Both the position numbers and the translations under genes were made by a program. From Anthoceros angustus (lineage: Eukaryota; Streptophyta; Anthocerotopsida; Anthocerotales; Anthocerotaceae): DNA of 64,000 nt. The notes under the pieces were generated by a model. That model worked only from the letters and a program-made list of their open reading frames with translations, was not told the DNA's origin and did not search any database. Below, in pieces: positions 54,894-64,000 of this stretch. Positions within the stretch are counted from its first letter, which is position 1. Each line of letters begins with the position of its first letter. Where the stretch lies: contig MU008154.1 in the NCBI GenBank assembly GCA_010909165.1, positions 1,167,478 through 1,231,477 on the forward strand, written 5' to 3'.

Positions 54894-55050
54894 TGTTTAG
54901 GGATAAGGAGTGACGTAATGCTGAGGTGTTTGTAGCCAGGAGTTTGGTGAACATGTATACTAAGTGTGGCAGCTTGGACGATGCCCAGAAAATGGCAGGT
55001 GTATGGAGACAGTATGGAATGCAGAAAGATCATGCAGGATGCAGCTCCTG
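54615..55050 (+). pseudogene. PPR protein fragment, plus strand (copy 1)
   Basis: Reads GAQRVFDRLAETDVVTS, HKWLHAQCLGIRSDV and, after a frame change, ARSLVNMYTKCGSLDDAQKM. These are PLS-type pentatricopeptide repeat signatures. They lie antisense to the F-box fragment. The same relic recurs at 56488-56945. PPR proteins bind organelle RNA; this piece cannot be functional. Confidence 0.7.
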
Positions 55051-55203
55051 TTTTGAGAACTGAAGGCGAGAGATACTCGTACATCTGCAGGACGTGGTTG
55101 CAGAGGCGTGTTTGGCTGGTACCAAGTTCTCACCCTCAACGCAGAACAAGGTCCTTCTCGACTACATCTCTCAACGCAGAGGAATAGGAGCGTCCTTTTA
55201 TTC

Positions 55204-55434
55204 TCAACACAGAGGAATAGGAGTGTTCTTCAATACTCTTTGACCATGCAAGGCGGCAGGGCGCGACCCTAGACGCACATCCCCGTCATGCCCTCGTTTT
55301 CTCATTTGCACATGAATCCGGTTTCCCGTCCTCGAAGCTGAGGTGCCCATACTTGCACACGCTTGGAGGTAACAGAGATGCCCTCGTCTTCCATCCCAAT
55401 ACTCGGACTTGGTCTCGGGCGCGGCAGTTGACAA
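55204..55434 (-). pseudogene. PPR protein fragment, minus strand (copy 1)
   Basis: Reads HLCYLQACASMGTSAS and HVQMRKRGHDGDVRLGS, a typical PPR pair, then stops. It is truncated by the junction of the tandem duplication at about 55385. Confidence 0.75.
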
Positions 55435-57271
55435 CCATGTGGTGGTTGGAGCCTAGTTTGCAATCCCACGTGCATTATAACTCTTTGCTCTGCAATGGGT
55501 ATAACTCTGCTCTCTCTAGTACCAGTTTTGAATTGAAGATTGAGAGTTTAAGTTTCTTCTTAAGGGGACTCTCAATCCATCGTGCATGACTATAGATTTT
55601 GTTTCTAGTTGTGATTTTTCTTACGTTTTTCCATTTAGTGGCTGTAGTCAATTAAGTCCACATTGGCGAGTGGTCGGATAGATTGGTCCCTTAAATGATG
55701 GCAAAGTCATGTGACAAACCTGCAGATACGATCAGCCTCTCGGCAAAAGGAGCCAACTGCCCATTATTCCAACTATGACCAAACGTGAGAGGCGTGTTAC
55801 TTGCTTGCCGCAGAGCCAACCAGGGCCGGGGTCATCAATAGAGACTGGTTCACGTTACCAATTATACCCTCCCTAAAACCTCCTCGCCTGTCTTGCCGCC
55901 ATGTGAAGAGAGAGAGAGAGAGACTCATTTGTTTGGGTTTAGGGTGGTTAGAGACCAAGGCCTTGAGAATTGTGCGACCACAATGAATTAGTCATACGCA
56001 AGCATAGAATTAAGGAATTGGTCATAGCGGGGCGGTTTCAGTTTCATCTAAACAACCGTTAGGCCATTAGCAACCTCTAATAGGTAGTCAGCTATGGATT
56101 ACATGAAGTCCGAGGATTTTCGAGGCCGACATGTCCTGCTGGTAATTCGTAGAGCATGCGTGGCTTTTAGACAGATGTACCTAACGTAGGATATTGTAGA
56201 AGTTAGCAAAGGGAATATGGGTGGAGTGACTGTACTGGTGAAATAAGGTTAAAAAATAAAAAATAAAATTGCCCTGTTGAGAAAATGAGTAATGAAGAAC
56301 TTGAGGCAATCGCTAGCCAAGTTCTTACAGACGAAGAGACCACCACGACTCTGGTGCTCTTCTTTCTCCACCTCCTCCACCAATTTCGAATAGAAGGTAT
56401 TGATCTTGTGAAGCCGGGACCTTACAACGTCAATCTGCACTCCGTAGAGACACACCGCAACGTCAGACACATCTTGGCGGGGACACTTTGGAGTACAAGC
56501 ATCAGGATATCCTTCGGCAATCTGCTCCACAAAGCGGCGTCCTTTTCAGGTACCTCTACTGCCAGGCTACCTCCAACCAGATCTTGCACAAGAAGAATAT
56601 TCGATTGCCTCATTTTGGTGAACATGTGTGCTTAGTGCGGGAGCTCAGAGAGTGTTTGACAGGCTTGCTGAAACAGATGTGGTGACATCGACTATCATGA
56701 TAGCAGTGCAGACATGTTGCATCATCGAGGGCCCGGCTTTGCAGAACCATAAATGGCTTCATGCACAATGTTTAGGGGATAAGGAGTGACGTAATGCTGA
56801 GGTGTTTGTAGCCAGGAGTTTGGTGAACATGTATACTAAGTGTGGCAGCTTGGACGATGCCCAGAAAAATGGCAGGTGTATGGAGACAGTATGGGAATGC
56901 AGAAAGATCATGCAGGGATGCAGCTCCTGTTTTGAGAACTGAAGGCGAGAGATACTCGTACATCTGCAGGACGTGGTTGCAGAGGCGTGTTTGGCTGGTA
57001 CCAAGTTCTCACCCTCAACGCAGAACAAGGTCCTTCTCGACTACATCTCTCCAACGCAGAGGAATAGGAGCGTCCTTTTATTCTCCAACACAGAGGAATA
57101 GGAGTGTTCTTCAATACTCTTTGACCATGCAAGGCGGCAGGGCGCGACCCTAGACGCACATCCCCGTCATGCCCTCGTTTTCTCATTTGCACATGAATCC
57201 GGTTTCCCGTCCTCGAAGCTGAGGTGCCCATACTTGCACACGCTTGGAGGAGGTAACAGAGATGCCCTCGT
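55385..57271. repeat. 1.87-kb tandem duplication, copy 2
   Basis: Matches copy 1 at an offset of about 1872 and ends in the same cgtcttcc octamer at about 57271, after which unique sequence follows. The octamer at all three boundaries suggests microhomology-mediated duplication. Confidence 0.92.
56422..56945. pseudogene. F-box (minus) and PPR (plus) fragments, copy 2
   Basis: Second copies of the relics at 54549-55050. The F-box part is unchanged (56422-56625). The plus-strand PPR part has further small insertions (for example a tg insertion near 56628). Confidence 0.65.
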
Positions 57272-57790
57272 CTTCCCTCGCACTGGAATGGCGAAGGGCT
57301 TCCTGGCCCATGCTCTGCTTGGAATACAGGCTGGTAACATTTAATTCCACGTCAAAGCATCTCACTGACCAAGTTCAGCCAGCTTTCTTCCAGCGTCTTT
57401 CAAGCCGCAACATTTTCATACCTGTCCACCAAGGAATTCCAGACAAGTCAGGCTCAACTCCGTTGCCCAATACATCTGCATGCACTTGCTGCGCAATCTC
57501 CAAACCTGATTCCCTCCCACACGCCTGAAGGGCAGCTACAAACACATGCCATCTGCCTTCACACTTGACCAAAGCATCCGATAATACACCTGTATGGCCT
57601 GCTTGTCCAGCCCCCGTTTACCATGGGCAGAAGAAATGGAAGGCTAGATGGAGGCATCTCGTTCAGCCGAGCCTTCAAACACATCCATCGCGTCTTGCAA
57701 CCTGCCATCAGGGATCCAGCCACTTGTAATGCTGTCCTTTGTGGTCTTTGAAAGACCGACAACGCCCTCGTTTTTCATTTCTAGTTCATG
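56908..57790 (-). pseudogene. PPR gene relic, minus strand, longer copy
   Basis: Continues rightward past the duplication edge: LQACASMGTSAS and RKRGHDGDVRLGS (57100-57231), then VFVAALQACGRESGLEIAQQ and HADVLGNGVEPDL (57440-57550), then NGGWTSRPYRCIIG (57580-57620). Several frames and stops. It was the parental context of the shorter fragment at 55204, an original multi-repeat PPR gene now broken. Confidence 0.75.
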
Positions 57791-58079
57791 AATCCTTTAG
57801 TGAAAACGTAGACCAAGAAACCACAGCGAGCACAACGCACCCATACGAGCAGTACCAAAGACGCAAGTGTTGCGTCTCAAATTTGCATTTATCATTAAGA
57901 TGAATTATATAATACAAACATTACATTATATGGTATTTATATCTTAATTATGAATTAAAAGTAAAAATAATATATAATTATGCAGTAATAAGTACAACAG
58001 ATACACTTTACCCCTGTAATACCCACAATTATATTGGAATCCTAGTATTGAATACTACTCGAGTATTAGGAATGTATGA
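57791..58079. other. AT-rich spacer
   Basis: Nothing recognised between the PPR relic and the Ty3/gypsy relic. Confidence 0.5.
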
Positions 58080-58229
58080 TCCTACGAAGGATGTGGAAGT
58101 GTACATCGATGCCTCAGATGTGGCCATGTGGAGTGTTCATGCAAGAGCATAAGCCAACAGCCTTTGAGTCAAGGGAATTGCATCTTATGAGTTGAAGTAT
58201 CCCACCAATGAGAACGAAATGACTGCTCT

Positions 58230-58993
58230 CATTCATTGTCTGAAGATGGCGAGATTTCCTAGCTCTATATGATGTGACTCTCAAGTATAAACTTGGAAAA
58301 GAGAATAAAGTTGTAAATGCACTGAGTCGCAAAAAGAGTCAGGAGGTAAAGGCAATGGCAATGTTGGTTGAACCTATGGACACTCACAAACATATCAAGG
58401 AAGCAAATCTGTAGGATCCAGATGTTTAGGACTGGATTAATGGAATAGAACAGAGAGGAAGCAAAGTCAAGCTGAGGGATGGTTTGTTAATATACAAATA
58501 GAAGAAGATTGTGATCCCAAATTCTATAGAGTTGAAAAGCAAATTGCTTGTTGAATGTCATGATGTGTGCACGGCCACCATGGAATTGACCCCACTTATG
58601 AGAAGCTAAGGAAGTTGTTTTACTCACGGAATGTCACATGTCGATACATGCAGATTGTGAGTGGACAAGTAGGACAAGCTAGCTTGATGATAAATGCTAG
58701 CTATGTGATCAATAGCTAGACGAATCGCAGCTAGCGTAGGAAGACGCAAGAATGAGCAAGCTTAGGGCGCGCATTAGGAAGTTGGTTGAGGCAAATAGGC
58801 CAGCCGTGTTGGAGACTGACGCCGATTGGGCTAACCCAAATGACACTAACCTAGCTAGCTCGTGAACTGCACTCGTAACCCCAGCAAGGAGAAAAGGACA
58901 TGTACACGGTCAGAGCGGAGGCTACTCCCTCCTCCCAAGAATCAAGACTCTCTTGCATCATCGCCTTCTTGGTCTCCGCCTCGAGGAATGCCT
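58230..58993 (+). repeat. 0.76-kb tandem duplication within the Ty3 relic, copy 1
   Basis: 58230-58993 recurs from 58994 onward. It includes the FLALYDVTLKYK segment, the zinc-finger region and the inserted CTAG-rich sequence, so the duplication came after the insertion. Confidence 0.9.
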
Positions 58994-59418
58994 ATTACGA
59001 AATGCTCTCATTCATTGTCCGAAGATGGCGAGATTTCCTAGCTCTATATGATGTGACTCTCAAGTATAAACTTGGAAAAGAGAATAAAGTTGTAAATGCA
59101 CTGAGTCGCAAAAAGAGTCAGGAGGTAAAGGCAATGGCAATGTTGGTTGAACCTATGGACACTCACAAACATATCAAGGAAGCAAATCTGTAGGATCCAG
59201 ATGTTTAGGACTGGATTAATGGAATAGAACAGAGAGGAAGCAAAGTCAAGCTGAGGGATGGTTTGTTAATATACAAATAGAAGAAGATTGTGATCCCAAA
59301 TTCTATAGAGTTGAAAAGCAAATTGCTTGTTGAATGTCATGATGTGCCAAGTACCGGTCACCATGGAATTGACCCCACTTATGAGAAGCTAAGGAAGTTG
59401 TTTTACTCGCCGGGAATG

Positions 59419-59815
59419 TCACAGTCAGATACATGCAGATTGTGAGTGGACAAGTAGGACAAGCTAGCTTGATGATAAATGCTAGCTATGTGATCAATAG
59501 CTAGACGAACTGCAGGCTAGCGTAGGAAGACGCAGCAATGAGCAAGCTAGGGCGCGCATTAGGAAGTTGGTTGAGGCAAATAGGCCAGCCAGGGTTAGAC
59601 GGACGTCAGATTGGGCTAACCCAAATGACACTAACCTAGCTAGCTCGTAACCAGACTCAGAACCCCAGTGCAAGGAGAAAAGGACATGTGCACGGTCAGG
59701 AGCGGAGGCTACTTCAGCCTCCTCCCAAGAATCAAGACTCTCTCTTGCATTCTATCATGCGGCGCCCTTCGTGTCTTGGTCTCCTGTCTCCGAGGAATGC
59801 CTATTACAGGAAATG
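59419..59815. mobile_element. 0.4-kb insertion in the integrase zinc finger
   Basis: The integrase frame reads ...CCGGGAATG then resumes CATCGGGATACA after 397 bases. Imperfect flanking gggaatg / ggaaatg may be a target-site duplication. The insert is rich in CTAG words (ctagcttgatgataaatgc, tagctatgtgatcaatagc). Its class is unknown. A copy is also present in the upstream duplicate. Confidence 0.65.
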
Positions 59816-60454
59816 CATCGGGATACAGTGGATTATGTAAAGGCATGTGCTGTTTGTCATTAGGATAAGGTGGAGCAAGCTAAACCAAGAGGTTTGCTAT
59901 AGCCCCTACCTATTTCCAATGGACCATGGAAGAGTATTTCTGTGGATGTCATCATGCCTTTGCCACCCAATAATGGTTGTACAGCTATCATGACAGTGAT
60001 GCATAGATTCACAAAACAAGCACATTTCATCCCTACAAAGAAGCGAGTGACAGCTTCTGAGGTAGGCAGTTTGTTTTAAAAGTTTATATACTAGTACAAC
60101 GGCTTGTCCATGTAGATTGTGAGTGATAGGGATCCAAGGTTCACAGGAGAATTTTGGCAGCATTTGATGAGAAGTTTGAATGTGAAATAATGTATGAGCA
60201 CAGCTTACGATCTAGATACTGATGCCTCAACTGAGCGACTCAACCGAATCCAAGAAGAATACTTAAGACATTATGTGTAGATTGATCAGAGGGGTTGGGC
60301 TGATTACCTAGACAATGCATTATTTTATTATAACAACACTGCTCACAGCTCTTTCGGATGTAGTCCTTTTGATATGGGAGGAAATTCAGCAATGGACATG
60401 GTATCCATGCTAAATGCTGAAGTTTTCGACTCTACCACTAGAGATCCACGTCAA

Positions 60455-60900
60455 TTCATTGAGCAGTTGAAGGCTCTTTGATGTTGAGGATAATGTATGG
60501 GTGTAATTGAATAGTCTCGCACCTGGGGGTCACTCTTGAGCATCGCCTGTGCTCAGGCCCAACCACGATCTGCACCCATCAAGCGTGTTGGTGGAGCTCG
60601 TCACCAGAGCTCTCGACACATCCCTCTACCACCAATTAATCATGCCCGGTGACGCAGGAACACACTCCGCTCCGCGAACATGGGAGGCAAGAGCACACGG
60701 AGTGCGAAGGTGGTACTCGGGATAGTCTACCCTCTTCGGTGCCGGGCCTCCCTCTATATCCCCCACACCCTAATCTAACCCACCTATGTATATACCTTAA
60801 CTGGTCGGTAACTCCCGAACTTAGTCGAATGCCTACCGGACCGACTTACCAACTACCGGGCCGGCCTTATTCATTGAGCAGCTTGAAGGCTCTTTGATCA
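60455..60900. repeat. About 31-bp direct repeats flanking a 0.38-kb segment
   Basis: ttcattgagcagttgaaggc...tctttgat at about 60456-60482 recurs with one added base at about 60869-60897. The enclosed segment is GC-rich with no homology to the Ty3 frame, and the Ty3 frame (QFIEQL) runs into the first copy. It looks like an insertion or a duplication boundary. Confidence 0.75.
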
Positions 60901-61599
60901 CGGACTTGACCACTCCATCCACCAACGGACCAAGGGTCTAGGGATTGCGCTGTAAGTGCAATCTGGCCAAAAATGGCCTTGTTGGCTAACTCCACCCTAT
61001 TCCTACTAAGAAGTGACAACCCAAAAAAACCAAATCAAGCCCAAAACAAGTCGCCGAGGTCATGTACACTGGATGGGCGCTCCATAGTATACTATGTAAG
61101 TATCAACACATTTTCTGACCATCCCTGGTATGTGGTCTTTAGCGCCTGATTACCCGTTGATTAAGTAAAGTAAAGTCCATGCAAACTAGTCCCCTACAAG
61201 TCCATGCAAGTATAATCATAATTTCGTACATCTCATAATATCTCTAAATTTTGTTTATATACATCAATCTAGTTTTGCGTTAGTTTAGTAGGCAGCACAC
61301 TTTGCTTGGACAAACTGAGGACGAGGGATTGAATATACATTGCAATTCATGGAAAACGTTTTCTAACAAATAATGTCAACCGCCTCTTTCATGTATTAGC
61401 AGACTAAGTTTACCTCGTTCATTCATCTACGGGAGACCCACCTAAATATAAAAATTTGGGAAGGCTTCCTTCCAAACGCTTCAACGAGGAGAGGCCTTTC
61501 CTTTTTAAATTTCTTCTTGGTTTCTTGTATTTCTTCTGAAGATTTTTTCAGAACTAGAACGTCCTCAACAAGAGCAACTACATAGTGTTGATACAAGAT
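60901..61599. other. AT-rich spacer, no gene seen
   Basis: No open frame with protein features. The sequence separates the retrotransposon relic from the PME-like pair. Confidence 0.5.
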
Positions 61600-62310
61600 G
61601 CTGACGTGATACATACAGAAGATGTTTCTTGCAGTTCAAATTGAGTGCAACTATAAGGTCAACGAGCGACATTTTCGAAGGGTCAGGAAACAATTCACAC
61701 CATGAAAGTATTGAAGAAGCAATCAACAATGCTCTAGATAGTAGTGATAATAAAATTTTGATCAATATTTCTGCTGGAACTCATAAGTTAAACTTATATG
61801 TCATTCTATATGTAATACAAAAATATTTATAATATGTTTTAATACTTTCTGAATTTTTACAACGAGACGATACACTTACCTTGTAATAGAACACAAATCA
61901 CATTGAACGGAAATGGAGCTAGAAATGATTGTCACAAAAATGGAGCTAGACACGATTGTACTATGCAATGATATTGTTAGGTAATATGTTTATGAGTGCA
62001 ACAATAATCATCTTGCCATACCATTTTGAAAAAATTGACATTCATTTCAAGTTATTTTATTTTTCTCTCCAAAACATATTTAACTCACCATTAAAAATAA
62101 ATTATTATTTAAAAATAGTAATTATTAAAGCTATTAATTTTTATAAAATGATGCAAGAAGACCAAAAACCGAGCACCAAAATGGAGAAGCAGTGGCTGCA
62201 TTGATTAAGTGTAATAAAGTTCAATTTGAATCTTGCAGATTCCAATCTTCTCACAATACACTATGATCAAATGAGAAGATATTTTTTCAAAAAATATTAA
62301 ATTATTAGTA
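61600..62310 (+). pseudogene. PME-like pseudogene (E/H/N type), plus strand
   Basis: Fragments in PME order: SGNNSHHESIEEAINNALDS and KILINISAGTHK (exon 1, to about 61785); ITLNGNGAR (about 61890); FEKIDIHFK (about 62025-62050); NGEAVAALIK and CRFQSSHNTL (62175-62265), then KYFFKK-like sequence. Frames change and stops are present. It shares the Gln-to-Glu and Gln-Asp to His-Asn replacements with the facing open gene, so the two are sister duplicates. Confidence 0.8.
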
Positions 62311-62527
62311 ATATCAATTTCGCAAAAGCGCCAAAGACACTAGCACAATAACTGTGGATTACCCTTTTTTTTGTGAATTTGGTTATCCAAAATCAAGAAA
62401 AAAGAGTAAAACCAATACTAGATATACAATGGATTCATTATGAAATGTTTACCCCACTCCTCTTACCAATCATAAATCCCAAACCTTTCACTAAGGACAT
62501 TTGAACTTGTTAATACTTAATATGCAT

Positions 62528-63998
62528 TCATTCAATAGTAATCCAATCCTGACCGTCTATAAAATCTGTGGTGAGAAATGGACGTGCTTCATCCTCGCTT
62601 AGGTCACGATGCACCCATTTTGGAAAAGTAGCGGTATTAGCACCAGCACCTGTGCACTTGTACAACCCATAGTATGCAGAACTGCAAAAACACACATATC
62701 ATGGGGATGAAATAATAAGTACAATCATGAAATTTAATAGATAACATGTCACAACATAAAGTGACAGTGACCATTGAAACTTACCTACGTCTGCTCTGGT
62801 CTCCCCAATCGGTCCAAGGTTGGTCTTTGTTGATTATATTTGCAATATGTGAATTTGCAAATATCACTCGAGAAGCTTTACCCCACGCTCTACCAAAGCT
62901 GTTTGAACCTGTCCCGGTGAGGTTGCAATTCAAAAATGAAAAGCCTGTGCTATCAGAAATATAATCTCTCTTTTGTGCTGTGAAAGATCCCTCATGCTTG
63001 TTTGCCGTAGAGTGAAGCTCACAATTCTATTAAAACGCAAAGTCACTTTTCAGAATGCCTAATTATATTTGATATTAATACAAACACCTTATGAAGTAAA
63101 TGAAGCACGAAGTACCTTGTATACGGATTGACCATTTCCACAGATGAAGTCGACGTTGCCAATAATTTTACATTTTTTGAAGAAATGTCTTCCCATTTGA
63201 TCATATAGAGTATTGTGAGATGATTCGAATATGCAGGATTCAAATTGAGCTTTATCACCCTTAATCAATACAGCCACTGCTTCTCCATTTGGTCGCCTAG
63301 TTTTTTGCCTTCTTGCATCATTCTATGAAAATTCGCATGATTATTATTTATGTTAATAAACTATTATATTATTTTTATAATAAATAAAGTCTTATTTGAA
63401 GAGTTAAATAAAATAATATACCTTAAAATGAATGTCAATTGCTTGAAAAAAGTCTGACTCAATGGTAATTGTTGCACTCTTAGACATATTACCTACTTCC
63501 TTTGCAGTATCATTCCATACTACATGTGTGTGTCTAGCTCCAGCTCCCTTCAATGTGATATGTGTTTTGTCGGACGGTACGTGTATCTTTTCCCTACACA
63601 AGTCCATAAATAATTTAAAATATCATACATATTTTTTTATTTCATACAAATATGTCTCACCTGTAAGTGCCAGGTGCAATATTGATGACAATTTGGTTGT
63701 CACTATTACTTGGAGCATTGTCGATTGCTTCTTGAATAGTCTCGTAGTGTGAATGGTTTCCTGATCCCACCAAGATGTCATTTCCTAATCCTACCAAGAT
63801 GTTATTTCCCGATCCTACTGAGATGTCGTTTGCTATGGAGATGTTATTTCCTGATCCTACCGAGATGTTGTGGTTGTCTCTCATAGTTGTACTCAAATCG
63901 TCTGAGATGTGGATGTTGACTCGCATAGTTGTACTCAATTGGTTAGTTGCACTATGTGTCCTGCTCAAAATTTTATGCCAATTAAGGTACTCTAGCAT
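62528..63998 (-). CDS. PME-like protein lacking three catalytic residues (probable pseudoenzyme); 5' end possibly outside window
   Basis: Five exons (63661-63998, 63422-63593, 63116-63322, 62785-63026, 62528-62681), 370 aa from the first ATG, two bases from the window edge. Exons 2-4 have exactly the lengths of the intact PME (172, 207, 242). It reads through the PME fold: HITLKGAGARHTHVVWND, GNVDFICG, SFGRAWGKASRV, DWGDQSRR. Compared with the active-site set, it has E184 for Gln (NGEAVAV), H206 for Gln and N207 for the general-acid Asp (SSHNTLYD). The nucleophile Asp (D228) and Arg (R285) remain. All frames are open, so it is under constraint or young. No signal peptide is visible at this start, so the true N-terminus may lie beyond 64000. 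Residues 40-75 are a repetitive Gly/Asn/Ser segment. Confidence 0.85.
63740..63895 (-). repeat. In-frame 27-33-base coding repeat in PME-like exon 1
   Basis: Minus-strand codons give SVGSGNNIS, DISVGSGNNIL, VGLGNDIL, VGSGNHS in succession. The DNA unit is gatcctaccgagatgttatttcc with variants. The repeat lies just before the conserved start of the PME domain. Confidence 0.85.
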
Positions 63999-64000
63999 CT

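Larger units (their letters stand above)
53513..55384. repeat. 1.87-kb tandem duplication, copy 1
   Basis: Begins cgtcttccatcccaatactc at 53513; the same sequence recurs at 55385. The copies are mostly identical with scattered small indels. Each carries an F-box relic and PPR relics. Confidence 0.93.
58080..60485 (+). mobile_element. Ty3/gypsy retrotransposon relic (RNase H to integrase)
   Basis: Plus-strand fragments in order: the end of RNase H (FLALYDVTLKYKLGKENK, NALSRKKS); the integrase zinc-finger region (LLVECHDVPSTGHHGIDPT, FYSPGM, later CAVCH); the integrase core with SVDVIMPLPPNNGCTAIM, IVSDRDPRFTGEFWQ and TERLNRIQEEYLRHYV, which supply the D, D, E residues of the catalytic triad; and YYNNTAHSSFGCSPFDM. 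Stops are frequent. No GAG, protease or reverse transcriptase core and no LTR pair is seen. Part of the RNase H/integrase segment is duplicated in tandem, and a 0.4-kb insertion interrupts the zinc finger. Confidence 0.88.

Overview
This is nuclear DNA from a land plant. Every intact gene is a plant-type gene split by many short GT-AG introns (mostly about 80-200 bases). Relics of PPR genes with the 'LQACASMG' type of repeat, typical of lineages with very large PPR families, point to a compact early-diverging land-plant genome such as a hornwort or a Selaginella-like lycophyte. The lineage is an inference; family membership of the genes is much firmer. Splice models were made by hand from reading frame and splice signals. 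For each intact multi-exon gene the exons sum to a whole number of codons.

Layout. 1-2.3 kb: minisatellites and no gene. 2.3-15.3 kb: gene-dense block with a beta-amylase pseudogene, an RBR E3 ubiquitin ligase, an intact beta-amylase and a 24-exon ISWI chromatin remodeller (all minus strand), then a single-exon BUB3 gene head-to-head with ISWI. 16.3-31.7 kb: a repeat block bounded by diverged inverted repeats and filled with broken open frames of a mobile-element family carrying a GHTHxxID motif (DUF7869-like), two alternating purine-pyrimidine arrays, a perfect 53-bp inverted repeat and a near-tandem 928-bp duplication. 32-33.3 kb: SINE-like and dispersed repeats. 34.1-46.6 kb: second gene block with a full-size ABCG24/28-type transporter, EMC6 (found only by splicing small exons), a triose-phosphate-translocator-family Golgi nucleotide-sugar transporter and a p23 co-chaperone. 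47-64 kb: AT-rich, repeat-rich block with a pectin methylesterase (PME) array (one intact, one frame-broken, one truncated copy), a 1.87-kb tandem duplication carrying F-box and PPR relics, a degenerate Ty3/gypsy element, and a separate PME-like lineage (one plus-strand relic and one open gene at the window edge) that has lost three of five catalytic residues.

Functional links. The genes do not form a pathway. Housekeeping functions dominate: ubiquitination, starch-type glucan breakdown, nucleosome sliding, spindle checkpoint, membrane-protein insertion, Golgi sugar supply, HSP90 co-chaperone. The PMEs act on cell-wall pectin. The clearest candidates for something new are the PME-like proteins with E/H/N in place of the catalytic Q/Q/D, and the GHTHxxID element block with its Z-DNA-prone arrays. 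Local tandem duplication at scales from 33 bp to about 1.9 kb is a recurrent theme. Indels between copies often fall at CTG/CAG, so part of the apparent decay could be consensus error.
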